A stretch of 64,000 nucleotides of DNA from Clusia tigrina. Lineage: Eukaryota; Arthropoda; Insecta; Diptera; Clusiidae. Position 1 is the stretch's first letter. Each line of letters opens with the position of its first letter. Below the pieces are notes generated by a model. That model did no database searches and had not been told where the DNA came from. It saw only the letters and a program-made list of their open reading frames with translations. Positions 54,801 to 64,000 of this stretch are shown in pieces. The position numbers were made by a program, and so were the translations under genes. The stretch lies in NCBI GenBank assembly GCA_920105625.2, contig OV050030.1:217542325-217606324 (forward strand). Direction: 5' to 3'.

Positions 54801-54860
54801 TGCCTCTTATCAATTTAAGCTATCGCTAATAGCTATGCTCCCCTTGACTCCATAATCAAT

Positions 54861-54865
54861 CACTG
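54861..54865. repeat. 5-bp target-site duplication, element copy 1, left
   Basis: CACTG lies directly before the terminal CACTATGG and is repeated directly after the element at 55906-55910. Removing the element and one CACTG restores the normal satellite reading 'aatcaatcactgataaaac'. Confidence 0.85.
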
Positions 54866-54895
54866 CACTATGGTCCAGAAGTCGATTTTTTTGGC
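54866..54895 (+). repeat. Left terminal inverted repeat, copy 1
   Basis: The 30 bases run from CACTATGGTCC through a run of seven T to GGC, and match the reverse complement of 55876-55905 without a mismatch. Confidence 0.93.
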
Positions 54896-55329
54896 TTAAA
54901 TTCAAAAAATTTTTTGTAATGTTTAGAAAGAAGGGGTATGCCATATTGTTGGGTATATTCCACTCTTTCAAATTTCCTCTAAAAAAATGTTGAGGGGGTA
55001 ACCCTGTTCTTTCCATAACCGGTCAAAGTTGGCATATTGGAATCGGTAATTTTAATGTGAACAGCTGTGTTAAAAATTGTAAACAAAGAGAGCTAGTGAA
55101 AAGAAAATATATTATAAAAACTTAGTTTTTTAATAATGGAAAACAATAATAAAGGGTTGCTTTTGTGAATTAAATAAAGAGAAAAGTAGATTAAGGTCGA
55201 ATAATTTTAGATTTGAATGTTTTGTGTAACCACTTTTTTTTTAGGAAAAATTGGATTTGTTTTTGTTTCGTGGAGTAAAAGTTATGTGTATTGTCCTGCA
55301 TTGTCCTCAACTTTTGTGTTAGGTGAAAG

Positions 55330-55545
55330 GTAAGAGTCTGACCTTCACGGTTATATATGTTACTTTAGCCCGTTTTTGCCCCATTTAAAGATATTCGACT
55401 TTTTGCAGATCAGACGTTGAAGATTACCCGCTGGTCTTAGATGCAGAATATTGGTCTAATGATTCGGAGTGATATATTTGGTAAATGTCTCTGATTATTG
55501 GATATAAGTTCTTTAGTAATCTAATGATTTTTCTTTTTATTTCAG
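55330..55545 (+). other. Intron-like interval inside the element
   Basis: A donor-like AAAG/GTAAGAG at 55330 is followed 210 bp later by a pyrimidine-rich tract ending TTTCAG at 55545. Next come ATG and two AATAAA hexamers (55560 and 55585). This could be the remains of the last intron and 3' end of an ancestral transposase or a captured host gene, but AT-rich sequence produces such motifs by chance. In copies 2 and 3 the donor reads GTAATAG, which is weaker. Confidence 0.2.
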
Positions 55546-55648
55546 ATGAATTTACTTAAAATAAAGCCACATTTGTGTTATTTCAATAAAATTATGTATA
55601 CATATACTTGTTTTCAATTGTAACTTATTTTGTATTTAAAATTGAACC

Positions 55649-55751
55649 AGGGGAGATGTGCTACGACCCCAATTTTTTTTATTTTTATTTTTTTGCATTG
55701 GCTAGCTATTCGCTAACAACATGCGAATTTTAAGTCGTTTGGGCCATAGTG
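55649..55751 (+). repeat. Internal duplicate of the element's 3' end, copy 1
   Basis: The segment from 'aggggagatgtgctacg' to 'ttttaag' resembles 55761-55848 ('aggggagggagtgccacg' to 'agttaag') along about 86 bp. It finishes with GGGCCATAGTG at 55741-55751, an internal copy of the terminal CCATAGTG. The element thus carries two tandem versions of its 3' terminus, the inner one probably a decayed end. Equivalent inner ends lie at 58355-58362 and 62142-62149. Confidence 0.7.
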
Positions 55752-55875
55752 CACTACATGAGGGGAGGGAGTGCCACGCCCCCAATTTCCGATTTTTTCA
55801 TTTTTTTCAAATTAACTAGCTATTAGTTACCAACATACGAAAGTTAAGCCAAATATCTCTTCTCTACGATTTTAT

Positions 55876-55905
55876 GCCAAAAAAATCGACTTCTGGACCA
55901 TAGTG
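55876..55905 (-). repeat. Right terminal inverted repeat, copy 1
   Basis: This is a perfect reverse complement of the left repeat, ending GGACCATAGTG. Confidence 0.93.
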
Positions 55906-55910
55906 CACTG
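55906..55910. repeat. 5-bp target-site duplication, copy 1, right
   Basis: The second CACTG reads into 'ataaaacttcaaatgg', the normal continuation of the monomer. Confidence 0.85.
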
Positions 55911-57473
55911 ATAAAACTTCAAATGGCCCTAACTTCTATATGGTGCGTCTTACACCTATCAAAGTTTGCAACAATCAAATGCTTGTAAGTTTTTACTGGA
56001 GCGTCATAAAACCTTGAAATTTTGTGACAATAAAGTACTCGAGCTTCTTATCAATGTAATCCATCGCTCTTAGCTATGCTACCCTTGAGTCCCAAATGAA
56101 ACACTGGTAAAACTTCAAATGGCCCTAAGTTTCATACGGTGCGTCCTACACCTATCAAAGTTTGCAACAATCAAATGCTTGTAACTTTTTACTGGAGCTG
56201 CATAAAACCTTGAAATTTTGTGACAGTAAAGTACTAGTGCCTCTTATCAATTTAAGCTATTGCTCATAGCTATGCTACCCTTGAGTCCCAAATCAAACAC
56301 TGCTAAAACTTCAAATGGCCCTAACTTCTATATGGTGCGTCCTGCACCTATCAAAATTTGCAACAATCAAATGCTTGTAACCTTTTACTGGAGCATCATA
56401 AAATCTTGAAATTTTGTGACAGTAAAGTACTTGAGCGTCTTATCAATTTAAGCTATCACTCATAGCTATGCTACCCCTGAGTCCCAAATCAAACACCGAT
56501 GAAACTTCAAATGGCCCTAATTTCTATGCGGTGCGTCCTATACCTTTCAAAGTTTGCAACAATCAAATGTTTGTAACTTTTTACTGGAGCGTCTTAAAAC
56601 CTTGAAATTTTGTGACAGTAAAGTACTTGTGCGTCTTATCAATTTAAGTTATCGCTGATAGCTATGCTACCCTTGAGTCACAAATCAAACAGTGCTAAAA
56701 CTTCAAATGGCCCTAACTTCTATACGGTGCGTCCTCAACCTATCAAAGTTTGCAGCAATCAAATGCTTGTAACTTTTTACTGGAGCGCCATAGAACCTTG
56801 AAATTTTGTGACAATAAAGTACTCGAGCTTCTTATCAATGTAATCCATCGCTCTTAGCTATGCTACCCTTGAGTCACAAATCAAACACTGCTAAAACTTC
56901 AAATGGCCCTAACTTCTATATGGTGCGTCCTACACCTTTCAAAGTTTGCAACATTCAAATGTTTGTAACTTTTTACTGGAGCGTCATAAAACCTTGAAAT
57001 TTTGTGACAATAAAGTACTCGGGCCTCTTGTCAATTAAAGCTATCGCTCATAGCTATACTACCCTTGAGTCCCAAATCAAACACTGATAAAAATTCTAAT
57101 GGCCTTAACTTCTATATGGTGCGTCCTATACCTTTCAAAGTTTGCAACACTGAAATGCTTGTAACTTTTTACTGGAGCGTCATAAAACCTTGAAATTTTG
57201 TGACAATAAACTACTCGAGCTTCTTATCAATGTAATCCATCGCTCTTAGCTATGCTACCCTTGAGTCACAAATCAAACACTGCTAAAACTTCAAATGGCC
57301 CTAACTTCTATATGGTGCGTCCTACACCATTCAAAGTTTGCAACAATCAAATGCTTGTAACTTTTTACTGGAGCGCCATAAAACCTTGAAATTGTGTGAC
57401 AATAAAGTATTCGTGCCTCTTATCAATTTAAGCTATCGCTAATAGCTATGCTCCCCTTGACTCCATAATCAAT
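55911..57473 (+). repeat. Satellite segment between element copies 1 and 2
   Basis: About eight 196-bp monomers in the usual orientation. The last 14 bp and more before copy 2 match the left flank of copy 1, including private variants 'aattgtgtgacaat' and 'tatcgctaatagc'. The array from about 56200 onward is the first copy of the 3,787-bp HOR. Confidence 0.93.
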
Positions 57474-57478
57474 CACTG
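57474..57478. repeat. 5-bp target-site duplication, copy 2, left
   Basis: CACTG occurs in the same monomer context as copy 1, and its partner is at 58517-58521. Confidence 0.85.
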
Positions 57479-58516
57479 CACTATGGTCCAGAAGTCGATT
57501 TTTTTGGCTTAAATTCAAAAAATTTTTTGTAATGTTTAGAAAGAAGGGGTATGCCATATTGTTGGGTATATTCCACTCTTTCAAATTTCCCCTAAAAAAA
57601 TGTTGAGGGGGTAACCCTGTTCTTTCCATAACCGGTCAAAGTTGGCATATTGGAATCGGTAATTTTAATGTGAACAGCTGTGTTAAAAATTGTAAACAAA
57701 GAGAGCTAGTGAAAAGAAAAAATATTACAAAAACTTCGTTTTTTAATAATGGAAAAAATAATAAAGGTTTGCTTTTGTGAATTAAATAAAGAGAAAAGTA
57801 GATTAAGGTCGAATAATTTTAGATTTGAATGTTTTGTGTAACCACTTTTTTTTTATCAAAAATTGGATTTGTTTTTGTTTCGTGGAGTAAAAGTTATGTG
57901 TATTGTCCTGCATTGTCCTCAACTTTTGTGTTAGGTGAAAGGTAATAGTCTGACCTTCACGGTTATATATGTTACTTTTGCCCGTTTTTGCCCCATTTAA
58001 AGATATTCGACTTTTTGCAGATCAGACGTTGAAGATTACCCGCTGGTCTTAGATGCAGAATATTGGTCTAATGATTCGGAGTGATGTATTTGGTAAATGT
58101 CTCTGATTATTGGATATAAGTTCTTTAGTAATCTAATGATTTTTCTTTTTATTTCAGATGAATTTACTTAAAATAAAGCCACATTTGTGTTATTTCAATA
58201 AAATTATGTATACATATACTTGTTTTCAATTGTAACTTATTTTGTATTTAAAATTGAATCAGGAGAGATGTGCTACGCCCCCAATTTATTTTTTTTTATT
58301 TTTTTGCATTGGCTAGCTATTCGCTAACAACATGCGAATTTTAAGTCGTTTGGGCCATAGTGCACTACATGAGGGGAGGGAGTGCCACGCCCCCAATTTC
58401 CGATTTTTTCATTTTTTTCAAATTAACTAGCTATTAGTTACCAACATGCGAAAGTTAAGCCAAATATCTCTTCTCTACGATTTTATGCCAAAAAAATCGA
58501 CTTCTGGATCATAGTG
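57479..58516. mobile_element. Non-autonomous Transib-like DNA transposon, copy 2
   Basis: This 1,038-bp copy of the same element has terminal repeats at 57479-57508 and 58487-58516. The right repeat has one substitution (GGATCATAGTG for GGACCATAGTG), so its inverted repeat is no longer perfect. It sits at the identical base of the identical variant monomer as copy 1, so it arose by duplication of satellite carrying the element, not by a new insertion. It has no coding capacity. It differs from copy 3 at only about one base ('aggagagatg' against 'aggggagatg'). Confidence 0.8.
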
Positions 58517-58521
58517 CACTG
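58517..58521. repeat. 5-bp target-site duplication, copy 2, right
   Basis: CACTG continues into 'ataaaacttcaaatgg'. Confidence 0.85.
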
Positions 58522-61260
58522 ATAAAACTTCAAATGGCCCTAACTTCTATATGGTGCGTCCTACACCTATCAAAGTTTGCAACAATAAAATGCTTGTAAC
58601 TTTTTACTGTCGCGTCATAAAACATTGAAATTTTGGTACAGTAAAGTACTTCTGCGTCTTATCAATTTATGTTATCGCTCATAGCTATGCTACCCTTGAG
58701 TCCCAAATCAAACACTGATATAACCTCAAATGGCCCTAACTTCTAAACGGTGCGTCCTACACCTATCAAAGTTTTCAACAATCAAGTGCTTGTACCATTT
58801 TACTGGAGCATCATAAAATCTTGAAATTTTGTGACAGTAAAGTACTTGTGCGTCTTATCAATTTAAGCTATCACTCATAGCTATGCTACCCCTCAGTCCC
58901 AAATCAAACACCGATAAAACTTCAAATGGCCCTAACTTCTATGCGGTGCGTCCTATACCTTTCAAACTTTGCAGCAATCAAATGCTTGTAACTTTTTACT
59001 GGAGCTTAATAAAATCTTGAAATTTTGTGACAATAAAGTACTCGGGCCTCTTGTCAATTAAAGCTATCGCTCATAGCTATACTACCCTTGAGTCCCAAAT
59101 CAAACACTGATAAAAATTCTAATGGCCTTAACTTCTATATGGTGCGTCCTATACCTTTCAAAGTTTGCAACATTCAAATGCTTGTAACTTTTTACTGGAG
59201 CGTCAAAAAACCTTGAAAATTTTGTGACAATAAAGTACTCGAGCTTCTTATCAATGTAATCCATCGCTCTTAGCTATGCTACCCTTGAGTCCCAAATCAA
59301 ACACTGGTAAAACTTCAAATGGCCCTAAGTTTCATACGGTGCGTCCTACACCTATCAAAGTTTGCAACAATCAAATGCTTGTAACTTTTTACTGGAGCGG
59401 CATAAAACCTTGAAATTTTGTGACAGTAAAGTACGACTGCCTCTTATCAATTTAAGCTATTGCTCATAGCTATGCTACCCTTGAGTCCCAAATCAAACAC
59501 TGCTAAAACTTCAAATTGCCCTAACTTCTATATGGTGCGTCCTGCAACTATCAAAGGTTGCAACAATCAAATGCTTGTAACTTTTTACTGGAGCGTCATA
59601 AAACCTTGAAATTTTGTGACAATAAAGTACTCGTGCCTCTTATCAATTTAAGCTATCGCTCATAGCTATGCTACCCTTGAGTCCCAAATCAATCACTGAT
59701 AAAACTTCAAATGGCCCTAACTTCTATATGGTGCGTCCTGCACCTATCAAAGTTTGCAACAAGCAAATGCTTGTAACTTTTTACTGGAGCGTCATAAAAC
59801 CTTGAAATTTTGTGACAGTAAAGTACTTCTGCATTTTATCAATTTAAGTTATCGCTCATAGCTATGCTACCCTTGAGTCCCAAATCAAACACTAGTAAAA
59901 CTTTAAATGACCCTAAGTTTCATACGGTGCGTCCTACACCTATCAAAGTTTGCAACAATCAAATGCTTGTAACTTTTTACTGGAGCGTCTTAAAACCTTG
60001 AAATTTTGTGACAGTAAAGTACTAGTGCCTCTTATCAATTTAAGCTATTGCTCATAGCTATGCTACCCTTGAGTCCCAAATCAAACACTGCTAAAACTTC
60101 AAATGGCCCTAACTTCTATATGGTGCGTCCTGCACCTATCAAAATTTGCAACAATCAAATGCTTGTAACCTTTTACTGGAGCATCATAAAATCTTGAAAT
60201 TTTGTGACAGTAAAGTACTTGAGCGTCTTATCAATTTAAGCTATCACTCATAGCTATGCTACCCCTGAGTCCCAAATCAAACACCGATGAAACTTCAAAT
60301 GGCCCTAATTTCTATGCGGTGCGTCCTATACCTTTCAAAGTTTGCAACAATCAAATGTTTGTAACTTTTTACTGGAGCGTCTTAAAACCTTGAAATTTTG
60401 TGACAGTAAAGTACTTGTGCGTCTTATCAATTTAAGTTATCGCTGATAGCTATGCTACCCTTGAGTCACAAATCAAACAGTGCTAAAACTTCAAATGGCC
60501 CTAACTTCTATACGGTGCGTCCTCAACCTATCAAAGTTTGCAGCAATCAAATGCTTGTAACTTTTTACTGGAGCGCCATAGAACCTTGAAATTTTGTGAC
60601 AAAAAGTACTCGAGCTTCTTATCAATGTAATCCATCGCTCTTAGCTATGCTACCCTTGAGTCACAAATCAAACACTGCTAAAACTTCAAATGGCCCTAAC
60701 TTCTATATGGTGCGTCCTACACCTTTCAAAGTTTGCAACATTCAAATGTTTGTAACTTTTTACTGGAGCGTCATAAAACCTTGAAATTTTGTGACAATAA
60801 AGTACTCGGGCCTCTTGTCAATTAAAGCTATCGCTCATAGCTATACTACCCTTGAGTCCCAAATCAAACACTGATAAAAATTCTAATGGCCTTAACTTCT
60901 ATATGGTGCGTCCTATACCTTTCAAAGTTTGCAACACTGAAATGCTTGTAACTTTTTACTGGAGCGTCATAAAACCTTGAAATTTTGTGACAATAAACTA
61001 CTCGAGCTTCTTATCAATGTAATCCATCGCTCTTAGCTATGCTACCCTTGAGTCACAAATCAAACACTGCTAAAACTTCAAATGGCCCTAACTTCTATAT
61101 GGTGCGTCCTACACCATTCAAAGTTTGCAACAATCAAATGCTTGTAACTTTTTACTGGAGCGCCATAAAACCTTGAAATTGTGTGACAATAAAGTATTCG
61201 TGCCTCTTATCAATTTAAGCTATCGCTAATAGCTATGCTCCCCTTGACTCCATAATCAAT
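58522..61260 (+). repeat. Satellite segment between element copies 2 and 3
   Basis: Fourteen monomers in the usual orientation span the junction between the two 3,787-bp HOR units (near 59985). The first monomer after the element has the private change 'ttactgtcgcgtcat', shared with the segment after copy 3 but absent after copy 1. Confidence 0.93.
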
Positions 61261-61265
61261 CACTG
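61261..61265. repeat. 5-bp target-site duplication, copy 3, left
   Basis: CACTG, with its partner at 62304-62308. Confidence 0.85.
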
Positions 61266-62303
61266 CACTATGGTCCAGAAGTCGATTTTTTTGGCTTAAA
61301 TTCAAAAAATTTTTTGTAATGTTTAGAAAGAAGGGGTATGCCATATTGTTGGGTATATTCCACTCTTTCAAATTTCCCCTAAAAAAATGTTGAGGGGGTA
61401 ACCCTGTTCTTTCCATAACCGGTCAAAGTTGGCATATTGGAATCGGTAATTTTAATGTGAACAGCTGTGTTAAAAATTGTAAACAAAGAGAGCTAGTGAA
61501 AAGAAAAAATATTACAAAAACTTCGTTTTTTAATAATGGAAAAAATAATAAAGGTTTGCTTTTGTGAATTAAATAAAGAGAAAAGTAGATTAAGGTCGAA
61601 TAATTTTAGATTTGAATGTTTTGTGTAACCACTTTTTTTTTATCAAAAATTGGATTTGTTTTTGTTTCGTGGAGTAAAAGTTATGTGTATTGTCCTGCAT
61701 TGTCCTCAACTTTTGTGTTAGGTGAAAGGTAATAGTCTGACCTTCACGGTTATATATGTTACTTTTGCCCGTTTTTGCCCCATTTAAAGATATTCGACTT
61801 TTTGCAGATCAGACGTTGAAGATTACCCGCTGGTCTTAGATGCAGAATATTGGTCTAATGATTCGGAGTGATGTATTTGGTAAATGTCTCTGATTATTGG
61901 ATATAAGTTCTTTAGTAATCTAATGATTTTTCTTTTTATTTCAGATGAATTTACTTAAAATAAAGCCACATTTGTGTTATTTCAATAAAATTATGTATAC
62001 ATATACTTGTTTTCAATTGTAACTTATTTTGTATTTAAAATTGAATCAGGGGAGATGTGCTACGCCCCCAATTTATTTTTTTTTATTTTTTTGCATTGGC
62101 TAGCTATTCGCTAACAACATGCGAATTTTAAGTCGTTTGGGCCATAGTGCACTACATGAGGGGAGGGAGTGCCACGCCCCCAATTTCCGATTTTTTCATT
62201 TTTTTCAAATTAACTAGCTATTAGTTACCAACATGCGAAAGTTAAGCCAAATATCTCTTCTCTACGATTTTATGCCAAAAAAATCGACTTCTGGATCATA
62301 GTG
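61266..62303. mobile_element. Non-autonomous Transib-like DNA transposon, copy 3
   Basis: This 1,038-bp copy lies exactly 3,787 bp after copy 2 and is almost identical to it, including the GGATCATAGTG change in the right terminal repeat (62274-62303; left repeat 61266-61295). It is the product of the tandem HOR duplication. It has no coding capacity. Confidence 0.8.
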
Positions 62304-62308
62304 CACTG
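62304..62308. repeat. 5-bp target-site duplication, copy 3, right
   Basis: CACTG continues into 'ataaaacttcaaatgg'. Confidence 0.85.
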
Positions 62309-64000
62309 ATAAAACTTCAAATGGCCCTAACTTCTATATGGTGCGTCCTACACCTATCAAAGTTTGCAACAATAAAATGCTTGTAACTTTTTACTGTCGC
62401 GTCATAAAACATTGAAATTTTGGTACAGTAAAGTACTTCTGCGTCTTATCAATTTATGTTATCGCTCATAGCTATGCTACCCTTGAGTCCCAAATCAAAC
62501 ACTGATATAACCTCAAATGGCCCTAACTTCTAAACGGTGCGTCCTACACCTATCAAAGTTTTCAACAATCAAGTGCTTGTACCATTTTACTGGAGCATCA
62601 TAAAATCTTGAAATTTTGTGACAGTAAAGTACTTGTGCGTCTTATCAATTTAAGCTATCACTCATAGCTATGCTACCCCTCAGTCCCAAATCAAACACCG
62701 ATAAAACTTCAAATGGCCCTAACTTCTATGCGGTGCGTCCTATACCTTTCAAACTTTGCAGCAATCAAATGCTTGTAACTTTTTACTGGAGCTTAATAAA
62801 ATCTTGAAATTTTGTGACAATAAAGTACTCGGGCCTCTTGTCAATTAAAGCTATCGCTCATAGCTATACTACCCTTGAGTCCCAAATCAAACACTGATAA
62901 AAATTCTAATGGCCTTAACTTCTATATGGTGCGTCCTATACCTTTCAAAGTTTGCAACATTCAAATGCTTGTAACTTTTTACTGGAGCGTCAAAAAACCT
63001 TGAAAATTTTGTGACAATAAAGTACTCGAGCTTCTTATCAATGTAATCCATCGCTCTTAGCTATGCTACCCTTGAGTCCCAAATCAAACACTGGTAAAAC
63101 TTCAAATGGCCCTAAGTTTCATACGGTGCGTCCTACACCTATCAAAGTTTGCAACAATCAAATGCTTGTAACTTTTTATTGGAGCGGCATAAAACCTTGA
63201 AATTTTGTGACAGTAAAGTACTACTGCCTCTTATCAATTTAAGCTATTGCTCATAGCTATGCTACCCTTGAGTCCCAAATCAAACACTGCTAAAACTTCA
63301 AATTGCCCTAACTTCTATATGGTGCGTCCTGCAACTATCAAAGGTTGCAACAATCAAATGCTTGTAACTTTTTACTGGAGCGTCATAAAACCTTGAAATT
63401 TTGTGACAATAAAGTACTCGTGCCTCTTATCAATTTAAGCTATCGCTCATAGCTATGCTACCCTTGAGTCCCAAATCAATCACTGATAAAACTTCAAATG
63501 GCCCTAACTTCTATATGGTGCGTCCTGCACCTATCAAAGTTTGCAACAAGCAAATGCTTGTAACTTTTTACTGGAGCGTCATAAAACCTTGAAATTTTGT
63601 GACAGTAAAGTACTTCTGCATTTTATCAATTTAAGTTATCGCTCATAGCTATGCTACCCTTGATTCCCAAATCAAACACTGGTAAAACTTTAAATGGCCC
63701 TAAGTTTCATACGGTGCGTCCTACACCTATCAAAGTTTGCAGCAATCAAATGCTTGTAACTTTTTGCTGGAGCGTCATAAAACCTTGAAATTTTGTGACA
63801 ATAAATTACTCGTGCCTCTTGTCAATTAAAGCTATCGCTCATAGCTATGCTACCCTTGACTCCGTAATCAATCACTGATAAAACTTCAAATGGCCCTAAC
63901 TTCTATATGGTGCGTCCTACACCTATCAAAGTTTGCAACAATCAAATGCTTGTAACTTTTTACTGGAGCGTCATAAAACATTGAAATTTTGTGACAGTAA
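62309..64000 (+). repeat. Satellite segment after element copy 3, to window end
   Basis: About 8.6 monomers in the usual orientation. The array continues beyond the window without any transition to unique sequence. The last units ('actccgtaatcaatcactg', 'aaacattgaaattttgtgac') belong to common classes. Confidence 0.95.

Larger units (their letters stand above)
1..54860 (+). repeat. 196-bp satellite array, main block
   Basis: This is an uninterrupted head-to-tail array of about 280 monomers of roughly 196 bp, all in one orientation. Landmarks recurring in nearly every unit are 'ctggagcgtcataaaacc', 'gtgacaataaagtact', 'atcgctcatagctatgct', 'acttcaaatggccct' and 'caatcaaatgcttgtaac'. Length variants of 186, 157 and 118 bp arise from fixed internal deletions. 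Monomers fall into at least nine diverged classes that recur in fixed orders and so form higher-order repeats. No open frame longer than 80 codons occurs, and because 196 is not a multiple of three every frame shifts between units. Stretches not covered by a separate block entry (about 9.1-10.7, 19.5-20.5, 23.3-25.3, 32.5-34.8 and 45.8-46.7 kb) hold the same monomers in mosaic order. Function is not shown by the sequence; such arrays typically sit in centromeric or other heterochromatin. Confidence 0.97.
54866..55905. mobile_element. Non-autonomous Transib-like DNA transposon, copy 1
   Basis: This is a 1,040-bp insertion with 30-bp perfect terminal inverted repeats (54866-54895 and 55876-55905), imperfectly extended to about 38 bp, beginning CACTATGG and ending CCATAGTG. 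The 5-bp duplication CACTG flanks it. Transib elements are known for termini of the form CACWATG and 5-bp duplications, so the assignment rests on both. CACTA elements, the alternative suggested by the first five bases, normally make 2-3 bp duplications. There is no long open frame or transposase motif, so it would need an enzyme supplied from elsewhere. Its AT-rich interior contains a 3'-end tandem duplication. Copy 1 differs from copies 2 and 3 by roughly 20 small changes and is 2 bp longer. Orientation is arbitrary. Confidence 0.8.
56200..59985 (+). repeat. Element-bearing 3,787-bp HOR, unit 1
   Basis: This unit consists of about 14 satellite monomers (14 x 196 = 2,744 bp) plus the 1,038-bp element and its extra 5-bp duplication, which sum exactly to 3,787 bp. 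It is followed head to tail by a second copy. Only about half a dozen differences were noticed over the whole unit, such as 'acaataaagt' (56809) against 'acaaaaagt' (60599). The left boundary is somewhere between 56080 and 56225. Confidence 0.85.
59986..63735 (+). repeat. Element-bearing 3,787-bp HOR, unit 2
   Basis: This is the second tandem copy of the 14-monomer-plus-element unit. It matches unit 1 to about 63735, then departs at 'tttgcagcaatc' into a different monomer order. Private differences include 'acttttttattggagcgg' against '...tactggagcgg' near 63175 and 'gtactactgcc' against 'gtacgactgcc' near 63223. Confidence 0.85.

Noticed and set aside
1..54860. CRISPR array
   Set aside because: The whole 196-bp unit is repeated with no alternation of short constant repeats and unique spacers, and the context is eukaryotic.
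54810..55016. 68-aa minus-strand open frame, repeated at 57423-57629 and 61210-61416
   Set aside because: It runs from inside the element across the terminal repeat into satellite, so it did not exist before insertion. Its threefold occurrence is explained by DNA duplication, not selection.
54866..55905. CACTA (En/Spm) superfamily element
   Set aside because: The first five bases fit, but the duplication that restores the monomer is 5 bp, not 2-3 bp, and the extended CACTATGG terminus fits Transib better. It is not fully excluded without an autonomous relative.
54866..62303. Three independent transposon insertions
   Set aside because: All sit at the same base of a monomer with the same private variants, and two lie exactly one HOR period apart.
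56200..63735. Assembly artefact as the explanation of the near-identical 3.8-kb units
   Set aside because: Several private differences, including an indel at 60599 and substitutions near 63175 and 63223, argue for two real copies. It cannot be excluded without reads.
1..64000. CENP-B box, telomeric repeats, tRNA or rRNA genes
   Set aside because: None was found on reading either strand; no TTAGG/TTAGGG-type runs and no tRNA-like A/B boxes stood out.

Overview
The window is almost entirely eukaryotic satellite DNA. No real protein-coding or RNA gene is visible. A monomer of about 196 bp (counted by hand from successive 'ctggagc' landmarks at 201, 397, 593, 789, 984, 1180 and 1376) repeats head to tail, always in the same orientation, roughly 310 times. 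The monomer is AT-rich (about 38% GC by hand count of one consensus-like unit). It falls into at least nine recognisable variant classes, arranged in higher-order repeats (HORs) with several different periods (2, 4, 5, 7, 10, about 18.5 and 19 monomers). The many 62-80 aa open frames are by-products of the repeat and not genes.

Layout: 1-12.2 kb is a mosaic of short shuffled blocks with a three-copy 5-mer HOR (about 5.7-9.1 kb) and a 4-mer pair (about 10.7-12.2 kb). A ~3.6 kb HOR is present twice at about 12.3-19.5 kb. Shuffled blocks with recurrent truncated monomers follow to about 25 kb. A 3,714-bp, 19-monomer HOR is present twice at about 25.3-32.5 kb, its second copy lacking one monomer. 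From 34.8 to 54.8 kb there are fresh small HORs (4-mer, 7-mer, 4/5-mer, 2-mer, 10-mer).

From 54.8 kb the array contains three copies of a 1.04-kb non-autonomous DNA transposon (54866-55905, 57479-58516, 61266-62303). Each has 30-bp terminal inverted repeats starting CACTATGG and is flanked by the 5-bp duplication CACTG. Termini and duplication length together fit the Transib superfamily, the relatives of the RAG recombinase. All three copies sit at the same base of the same variant monomer. They therefore represent one insertion that was later multiplied with the satellite: copies 2 and 3 lie inside a 3,787-bp tandem unit (14 monomers plus the element), present twice.

The organism is a eukaryote and probably an invertebrate animal, inferred from the Transib-type element and long AT-rich satellite; species cannot be told. 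The region is most likely constitutive heterochromatin (centromeric, pericentromeric or subtelomeric). The main biological content is a record of satellite evolution: ordered mutational series along the array, repeated local amplifications, recurrent deletion junctions, and capture of a transposon into a higher-order repeat.
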